NCBI GenBank assembly: GCA_945905295.1
Contig: CAMDPX010000009.1
Coordinates: forward strand, 1-61,970
From: Planctomyces sp. SH-PL62
GTDB taxonomy: Bacteria; Planctomycetota; Planctomycetia; Planctomycetales; Planctomycetaceae
Direction: 5' to 3'
DNA: 61,970 nt
Positions 56,547 through 61,970 of this stretch are shown in pieces (within the stretch, counting starts at the first letter, position 1; each line of letters opens with the position of its first letter). Both the position numbers and the translations under genes were made by a program. The notes beneath the pieces are model-generated. The model was not told where the DNA came from. It worked only from the letters and a program-made list of their open reading frames with translations, and searched no databases.

Positions 56547-57911
56547 TCATTTTGAACGCAATCGTTCCGTGAGTTCGCGAACCGTCGTGGTGATGCGATC
56601 CTCGACACCCGACCGCCATGACGATGGCAGATTGCTGTAGCGCATCGCTCCGACCCCTTCGTAGCCACCCTCTTTGAGCACTCGTTCCGAGGGGATGTAT
56701 GCCATCACGTCGTTGCTGTAGCCGGCGACCCAGACCGGGCCGTCGCCGAGTTCCCGCTTCAGCCGCAGTGCGTAGTCGATAACGACTTCGCCACCGAGCG
56801 TGACCAGCGTCAGATCGCCGCCGAATTGCAGAACTTGAATCGGATACGGATAGCTCTCGCGGACTTTGCCGTTCTTCTCGTGTTCCGCGAGCAACGCTTC
56901 CGTGCGGCGTTTCTCGTAGCCGTCTTTCGATTCACGCCGGGCGAGCAACTCGTCACGAGTCACCGGTTCGAACGGCAGATCAACTTCCTTCAAATCGAAC
57001 TTCAGCGGCCCGCGAATCGGTTTCGGCACTGGTAACAGCGCGGCCTCGACAGCGGTCGCGAGCGTTTTGCCGTGAGTCATGGCCCACTCAATCTGTCCGC
57101 GCGGGTACGGATTCTGATCGCCTCCGCAGCCCATCACGAACAGCGCGGTCGCGCCGGGATGAGCCTTCTCGATCTCGGTCTGAGCGTAGCCGGCGTAGTC
57201 CGCGTTGATCTGCATCAACCCGGTTGTCGTGTTATGGCAAGCGTAGCCAAACGCGACCGCTCGCAGCGTTTTGCCGTCGAGCGATTCGATGCGCAGCACC
57301 GGCACGTCGTGATCGACCGGGCCGTCGGGATACGGGCTGTTCTGGAATCCGTCTTTCGTCGGCAGCCGGCGATTCATCGCGACGCTGCACCGAGCGTGGC
57401 TGTACGACAACTTGGCTGGTTGCAGATCTTCCACCGCCGCTCCGATCACGCCGACCAGCTTGTCGGTCAGTGAGACGAAGTACGACTCGACCCGCTGCCG
57501 CTGTTCGGGATCGAGCGGATACATCACCGACATCTCAAGATCGTCTTTCACGACCGGTCCGCAATGGGTGTGCGAGCAGTTCAGCAACAAGCCTTTCGGA
57601 TCGACTTTGTATTTCTCCGCGACACCCTTCACGACTTGCAGCCGCAGCGGACGCGGAATACTGATGAGATCAGTCGTGACGATGACAGCCCGCGTTCCGG
57701 CCGAATCCTCTATCGCCAGCGCCTTCGCGTGCAGTTCGGAGAGGACTCCCTCGGACGGTTTTGTGCGTCCGGCATAGCCGGCCATCCACATTGGCTGACG
57801 TGGCGTGATCGCGACGGTGGCCACGCCTACTTTCCATTCCGCGTCTTCGGCTTGGCACGTGGCCGACGCGGCGACAATGATCAACAGCGAATTCAACAAC
57901 CAACGCGACAT
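56547..57911 (-). CDS. Neutral/alkaline ceramidase-like secreted hydrolase
   Basis: The 454-aa protein starts at ATG 57911 (MSRWLLNSLLIIVAASATCQ, a signal peptide), with a GGGGGAG ribosome binding site 8 nt upstream; the longer upstream frame is repeat-coded. The mature part begins WKVGVATVAITPRQPMWMAG. It contains LLLNCSHTHCGPVV, the conserved His-rich zinc motif of neutral ceramidase N-terminal domains, plus MGCGGDQNPYPRG and TLGGEVVIDYALRLKRELG. These are hallmarks of the planctomycete 'neutral/alkaline non-lysosomal ceramidase' homologues, which probably hydrolyse N-acyl amides; ceramide itself is not proven as substrate. It sits in an apparent two-gene unit with the SLC13 transporter. 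Confidence 0.88.
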   Translation of the reverse strand: MSRWLLNSLLIIVAASATCQAEDAEWKVGVATVAITPRQPMWMAGYAGRTKPSEGVLSELHAKALAIEDSAGTRAVIVTTDLISIPRPLRLQVVKGVAEKYKVDPKGLLLNCSHTHCGPVVKDDLEMSVMYPLDPEQRQRVESYFVSLTDKLVGVIGAAVEDLQPAKLSYSHARCSVAMNRRLPTKDGFQNSPYPDGPVDHDVPVLRIESLDGKTLRAVAFGYACHNTTTGLMQINADYAGYAQTEIEKAHPGATALFVMGCGGDQNPYPRGQIEWAMTHGKTLATAVEAALLPVPKPIRGPLKFDLKEVDLPFEPVTRDELLARRESKDGYEKRRTEALLAEHEKNGKVRESYPYPIQVLQFGGDLTLVTLGGEVVIDYALRLKRELGDGPVWVAGYSNDVMAYIPSERVLKEGGYEGVGAMRYSNLPSSWRSGVEDRITTTVRELTERLRSK

Positions 57912-57934
57912 GTTGTGCTCCCCCAAGTGTGGCC

Positions 57935-58050
57935 GACAGCCGATCGCCGTCTGCCGAAAGCCGTGATACCGTTTTTGATTTGCGGTGTTCGCGAGTCGAA
58001 GGAAAAGGATAACGGCTATCGGCCGACGGCTCACGGCTATCGGCCGGGCA
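57935..58050. repeat. Imperfect repeat cluster (GGCCGATAGCCGT type)
   Basis: Repeated GGCCGACAGCCGATCGCCGT and, inverted, ATCGGCCGACGGCTCACGGC units lie upstream of the ceramidase start. Shorter relatives appear within the DUF1549 coding region at about 24755-24780 and 25520-25550. Confidence 0.65.
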
Positions 58051-58199
58051 GGAAGCCCAACGGTCGGTGCGATGATGGCGTATCGAGGCCACACTTCTGC
58101 CGAACTTTCGCATTTCTTTGCTCGGCATCGAAAATCCCTTCAACGAATTGGCCCGTTCGCGCCAAGAGTTCTACGTAGTGTCTCGGTGGCAGAGGCACC

Positions 58200-61100
58200 A
58201 TGGACTTGCAGCAGCAATCTGACGAGCGGCTGATCCAACTGGTGGCGAATGACCAGCGCGAGCCGCTCACGCTTTTGCTGCGGCGACATGCGAATTCCGT
58301 GTTGACGTTTTTGGTGCGGATGGTGGGAGATCGGGCTCGCGGGGAAGAGTTGTTTCAAGAGGTCTTCCTGGCGGTGTGGACGGGCCGGCAGACGTATCGG
58401 TTTCCTCGGCCGTTTCGAGCGTGGCTGTTAGGCACCTTCGCGTTGGTCGGAGCGGTTCTGCTCGCGTTGACGATTCGTGCGGAGAACCTTGGTCCGACGC
58501 CGTATGACTTGCGCGTGCTCGGGCAATCGGAACTGCGGCCGGGGACGGATGCCTCGTTGCGTGTGTTGTTGGTCAATCGTCCGAATCAGCGGCGGCCGGT
58601 GGCGAACGTGCCGGTCTCGATTGAGTTGCTGCGTAACTCGACCAAGCAGCGCGTGCAGCTCGTCAGCTTTCGGACGGACGGGCAGGGGACTGGTCGGCTG
58701 AGATTCCGCATCCCCGATTGGTCCGACGGCGAATGCCAATTGCGAGTCGTCGCCGATGTCGGTTGGGGCTTTTGGAATGACGACGAAGTACTCGAACGAC
58801 CGGTGACGCTCAAGCGGTCGTGGCGGCTGATGCTCAGCAGCGACAAGCCGGTGTATCAGCCGGCTCAGACCATCCACATGCGCAGTCTCGCGCTGCGACG
58901 CCCCGATCGCCGACCAGTCGCGGGGGAGCGTGCGGTCTTCTCGGTGAGCGATCCGAAAGGGAACGTGATCTTCAAGCAAGCGGGAGTGACGAGTTCCTTC
59001 GGCATCGCCTCCGCCGACTGCCCGCTGGCCGACGAGATCCTTCACGGCGAGTACCGGCTCGAATGCCAGCTCGGCGACACGACTTCGCGTGAGACGGTCG
59101 AGGTCAAGCCGTATGTGCTGCCGAAGTTCGCGGTCTCGGTGGAGTTCAATCAACCCTATTACCTGCCGGGCGAGGTCGTGCGCGGCGTTGTGTCGGCGAA
59201 GTATTTCTTCGGGAAGCCGGTGGCGGATGCAGAAGTCAGCGTCACGATCGCGACGCATTCGCCTTTCGGGAAGATGAAAGCAGATGCGTTGGAACCCAAG
59301 TCGCCAACGAAGGTCGAGCTTTCACGAGTCGCTTCAAAGTTGTTGCTTCACACCGACTCATCCGGCCGAACCGAGTTCGTATTTCCGTTGCCGGAATCGC
59401 TCATCGTTCGCCCTCAAGAGAATGGCTCGGCGCGCGTGACGTTTGACGTGAACGTCACCGATCGTGCCGAGCAATCGCAGTCGAAGTCGTTGACCTGCCT
59501 GGTTGCTTCACAGCCGATTCAGATCGAGGTGATTCCGGAAGCGGGACAGCTCGTGCCGGGTGTGTCGAATCGCATTTACGTCTGGACGACGTATCCCGAC
59601 GGACGATCGGCCAAAACGCGAGTCGCGATCGCTGGACTGTCGCACGAATTGGCGACGAACGAACTCGGCGTTGCGGTGTTCGAGACCGGGGCCACGGAAA
59701 GGGGTCGGGAGTCTTTTCTTCCGGTCGGCGAATCAGACTCTCTTAACACCGAACGAACTCTTCGCCGACCGGAAAAAAAGACTCCCGACCCCGTCGCGTC
59801 GCTCACCGTTTCCGCGACCGATGCCGAAGGCCGAGTCGGTCGTCGCGACGTCGTACTGAACCAGCGCGGCCCCGGCAGCTTCCTGCTGCGAACCGACAAG
59901 GGGATCTACAACGGTGGCGACACGCTGCGGATCGTGACGCTCGGTGGCGGTATCGAGCCGGTCTTTGTCGATCTGCTCAAGGAAGGTCAAACGCTGTTGA
60001 CCGAAACGATCGCGATGCGCGATGGGCATGGCGAATATCAATTCGATTTGCCGTCGGACCTCAGTGGCACGTTGGAGTTGGTCGCGTATCGCTTCAACGG
60101 CGAGGGTTTCCCCGTGCGGCAATCGCGGGTGATCCAAGTTCAACAAGCGAATGATCTCTCATTGGATGTCACGACGGACCGTCCCGAATATCGACCGGGA
60201 GAAACCGCGAAGCTGTCGCTGCAACTGCGCGGGCGCGACGGCAAACCTCAGCCGGGAGCGATCAGTTTGTCGGCCGTCGATGAAGCAGTCTTCGCAGTCA
60301 TGTCCGCGAAGCCGGGGCGCGAGCAGGATTTCTTCAACGTCGAACAAGAGCTGCTGCAGCCGGTGCTCACGGCATACCCGTGGATGTCGGGAGGTTCGCC
60401 GAACGTCGCTCCGAAAGATCGCGAACTCTTTGAGCAAGCGATGTTCGCTCAAGCGGGACGCGGCCGAGCCACCGGCGGGCGAGCCGCTTTGCTCGAACAA
60501 CTGCAACCGTTCTTGGAGGGGGCCGAAGCGAACTTCACGGAAGTCTTCGAGCGACCGGACTGGGATCAGCTCGTCTCCGATGACATTCTCCCGGCGAACA
60601 TCAAGCAGCAGTTGAAGAACAACGGTTCGCAGCACTCGTTGGATTTGGATTCGTTTCCTCAGAAGCAAGAGCGGGCGACTCGCGACAAGCAGTGGTGGAA
60701 TGAGACGCTGGGGCCAAGCTGGTTCTTGTACCTCGTGATGTTGGGAGTCGGCGGATTCATGTCGCTGTTGCGATCGGCATCGGGATGCGTAGTGCGAATC
60801 TCTGAGATTTTGGTGACCAGCGCGATCATCGCCGTTCTCATCGCGATGCTGTTGCCGGCGGTGCAACAAGCTCGCGAGGCAGCGCGGCGCAGCCAGGTGA
60901 AGAACGATCTCAAGCAAATCGGGCTGGCACTGCATAACTTCCGCGACGTTCACGGCGAGTTCCCGGAGGCCGCGAACGATGTTGCCGGCGGCAGTGACTC
61001 GGTGCGCGTGCGACAGTGGTTCCCGGAGACGCTGCTGTGGCGGCCGGAGGTCGTCACCGATGACGCGGGCCGAGCGACGCTCGACGTGCCGCTGGCTGAT

Positions 61101-61847
61101 TCGATCACGACATGGAGACTGTCGGCCAGCGCGGTCACGTCGGAAGGGAAGCTCGCTGCGAAGCTGGCGGATCTGCGTGTCTTTCAACCGTTCTTCGTGG
61201 ATCTCAACCTGCCGATCGCGTTGACTCGCGGTGATGAGATTTCGGTGCCGGCGGTTGTCTACAGCTATCTCGATCAGCCGCAGACGGTGAAGCTGACGCT
61301 CGACCAAGCCGATTGGTTCGAGCCGCTCGGCGAAGACCTCGGTAGCCGAAGTCGTGAGACTTCGGACCGAACACTCACGAGTTCGGCTACATCGAAGACC
61401 GCCACCGAACTGACGCTGGAACTCGCCCCACGCGAAGTGCGATCGGTGCGCTTCCGGCTGCGAGCAAAACGAGTGGGCTCACACAAGCTGCTCGTCACCG
61501 CGCGAGCGGCCGACATTGCGGACGCCATTCAACGGGACATCACCGTCGAACCAGAAGGGGAGCGGATCGAGACCGTCTTCAACGGCACGCTCGATCAACA
61601 GGACAGTGTCGTCGTCGATGTTCCGTCTGCCGCGATCGACGGCAGTGCGAAGACGATCTTGAAGCTGTACCCGTCGAGCTTCAGCCAAGTCGTCGAAGGC
61701 TTGGATGCGATCTTCCAAATGCCGCACGGCTGCTTCGAGCAGACTTCGTCGACAACGTACCCAAACATCCTCGCGCTGGATTATCTGATGAGTACTGCCT
61801 CCGCGAACAATTTGGCGAGCCGGGTGGCGTCAGCCCAATGGTGCTGA
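58200..61847 (+). CDS. Alpha-2-macroglobulin-like protein fused to an ECF sigma-factor fragment, C-terminally truncated
   Basis: Residues 1-75 ([40 protein letters not shown]) are the sigma-70 region 2 part of an ECF sigma factor, ending at FPRPFRAWL without region 4. A membrane segment follows ([18 protein letters not shown], 76-93), then MG-type domains of an alpha-2-macroglobulin. These include a glycine-rich run, a 92-bp in-frame palindrome (59701-59792), and a DUF1559/pilin-like segment (about 860-925; [20 protein letters not shown]). The A2M domain ([20 protein letters not shown]) is followed by a thioester-type motif GCFEQ near residue 1177. The frame then ends abruptly at 1215 in repeat sequence, so the remaining thioester and receptor-binding region is missing. 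The chimera is probably a product of deletion. Confidence 0.8.
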   Translation: MDLQQQSDERLIQLVANDQREPLTLLLRRHANSVLTFLVRMVGDRARGEELFQEVFLAVWTGRQTYRFPRPFRAWLLGTFALVGAVLLALTIRAENLGPTPYDLRVLGQSELRPGTDASLRVLLVNRPNQRRPVANVPVSIELLRNSTKQRVQLVSFRTDGQGTGRLRFRIPDWSDGECQLRVVADVGWGFWNDDEVLERPVTLKRSWRLMLSSDKPVYQPAQTIHMRSLALRRPDRRPVAGERAVFSVSDPKGNVIFKQAGVTSSFGIASADCPLADEILHGEYRLECQLGDTTSRETVEVKPYVLPKFAVSVEFNQPYYLPGEVVRGVVSAKYFFGKPVADAEVSVTIATHSPFGKMKADALEPKSPTKVELSRVASKLLLHTDSSGRTEFVFPLPESLIVRPQENGSARVTFDVNVTDRAEQSQSKSLTCLVASQPIQIEVIPEAGQLVPGVSNRIYVWTTYPDGRSAKTRVAIAGLSHELATNELGVAVFETGATERGRESFLPVGESDSLNTERTLRRPEKKTPDPVASLTVSATDAEGRVGRRDVVLNQRGPGSFLLRTDKGIYNGGDTLRIVTLGGGIEPVFVDLLKEGQTLLTETIAMRDGHGEYQFDLPSDLSGTLELVAYRFNGEGFPVRQSRVIQVQQANDLSLDVTTDRPEYRPGETAKLSLQLRGRDGKPQPGAISLSAVDEAVFAVMSAKPGREQDFFNVEQELLQPVLTAYPWMSGGSPNVAPKDRELFEQAMFAQAGRGRATGGRAALLEQLQPFLEGAEANFTEVFERPDWDQLVSDDILPANIKQQLKNNGSQHSLDLDSFPQKQERATRDKQWWNETLGPSWFLYLVMLGVGGFMSLLRSASGCVVRISEILVTSAIIAVLIAMLLPAVQQAREAARRSQVKNDLKQIGLALHNFRDVHGEFPEAANDVAGGSDSVRVRQWFPETLLWRPEVVTDDAGRATLDVPLADSITTWRLSASAVTSEGKLAAKLADLRVFQPFFVDLNLPIALTRGDEISVPAVVYSYLDQPQTVKLTLDQADWFEPLGEDLGSRSRETSDRTLTSSATSKTATELTLELAPREVRSVRFRLRAKRVGSHKLLVTARAADIADAIQRDITVEPEGERIETVFNGTLDQQDSVVVDVPSAAIDGSAKTILKLYPSSFSQVVEGLDAIFQMPHGCFEQTSSTTYPNILALDYLMSTASANNLASRVASAQWC
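59701..59792. repeat. Palindromic repeat inside the alpha-2-macroglobulin gene (GGGGTCGGGAGTC type)
   Basis: GGGGTCGGGAGTCTTTTCTT and AAAAAAAGACTCCCGACCCC arms, with inner CCGGTCGGCG/CGCCGACCGG arms, lie fully within the frame and add about 31 residues. Confidence 0.9.
61342..61390. repeat. Short palindromic repeat inside the alpha-2-macroglobulin gene (GTAGCCGAAGTCGTGAG type)
   Basis: GTAGCCGAAGTCGTGAG and CTCACGAGTTCGGCTAC arms, one mismatch apart, enclose ACTTCGGACCGAACA. It encodes a low-complexity [14 protein letters not shown] segment between MG domains. Confidence 0.8.
61811..61840. repeat. Half palindrome at the broken end of the alpha-2-macroglobulin gene
   Basis: GGCGAGCCGGGTGGCGTCAG resembles one arm of the 6663-6730 repeat (GGCGAGCGGGGCGGCGTCAG). 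Its opposite arm is absent and the frame stops at 61845-61847. Confidence 0.6.
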
Positions 61848-61931
61848 CTTTGATTTTGCGTTGGAATTGTCCGGACCACGGCATGGGGTTTGCGCGTAGC
61901 TGTCAGATTTCCTCACGGAGGTCATTCTGGC

Positions 61932-61970
61932 ATGGTCAAGCACGGTAACGCGGGGGTTTCGGGTGATTCT
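61932..61970 (+). CDS. Possible partial ORF at the right edge
   Basis: ATG 61932 follows a CGGAGGTC site at 61916-61923, at suitable spacing. Thirteen codons (MVKHGNAGVSGDS) are visible before the window ends. No family can be assigned. Confidence 0.3.
   Translation, partial: MVKHGNAGVSGDS

Noticed and set aside
1-61970. CRISPR array, tRNA or rRNA genes
   Set aside because: No regularly spaced direct repeats and no cloverleaf or rRNA signature noticed on reading; the inverted repeats are not arranged as CRISPR arrays.

Overview
This window looks like a chromosomal stretch from a planctomycete (phylum Planctomycetota); I cannot place it more finely. The evidence is a set of gene families typical of that phylum: DUF1549/DUF1553 proteins, DUF1501 proteins with twin-arginine leaders, a PVC-type CxxCH heme protein, secreted Gfo/Idh/MocA oxidoreductases, very large Ser/Thr kinases fused to WD40 or histidine-kinase modules, and a DUF1559-like segment. 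Many palindromic intergenic repeats of the types seen in these genomes are also present. DNA composition is GC-rich with conventional AGGAGG-like ribosome binding sites.

Layout. 1-64: the first codons of an IS630-type transposase run off the left edge. 239-7663: signalling pair, a 2124-aa Ser/Thr kinase-ATPase-TPR-GAF-histidine kinase-REC-REC-HPt protein followed by a REC-HATPase protein. 7776-16550 (minus): a secreted hypothetical protein, a 2049-aa WD40 Ser/Thr kinase and a HEAT-repeat protein. 16739-20608 (plus): PQQ-type beta-propeller protein, MFS transporter and Uma2-family protein, with two clear intrinsic terminators. 20681-28443 (plus): catabolic/secreted block of two Gfo/Idh oxidoreductases, a cysteine desulfurase-like PLP enzyme, a cytochrome-c/DUF1549/DUF1553 protein and an aldo/keto reductase. 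28679-33469 (plus): SWIM zinc-finger protein plus DUF6493 protein. 33470-38287: integrase remnant, PVC heme/LamG protein, CBS protein. 38409-44496 (minus): a deleted DUF1501 pseudogene, a thioredoxin-like gene with an in-frame TGA (candidate selenoprotein), an intact DUF1501 gene, a small ORF and a DUF1549/DUF1553 gene. 44819-47182 (minus): NtrC/NtrB-like pair. 47537-54750: probable defence island with a TIR-SLOG-like protein, a glucan-branching-enzyme fragment and a type III restriction-modification operon. 54915-57911 (minus): SLC13-type transporter and ceramidase-like protein. 58200-61847: alpha-2-macroglobulin-like gene fused at its N-terminus to an ECF sigma-factor fragment and broken at its thioester domain.

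The strongest unusual observations are: (1) the in-frame TGA in a thioredoxin-like gene (40019-38892), directly after a Gly-Cys-Thr motif and followed by a possible bacterial SECIS hairpin; (2) the density and diversity of long palindromic repeats, several lying in frame inside coding sequence; (3) the sigma-factor/alpha-2-macroglobulin fusion containing a pilin-like DUF1559 segment and ending at a half palindrome; (4) the two-TIR plus SLOG-like protein beside a type III restriction system. No tRNA, rRNA or CRISPR array was seen.
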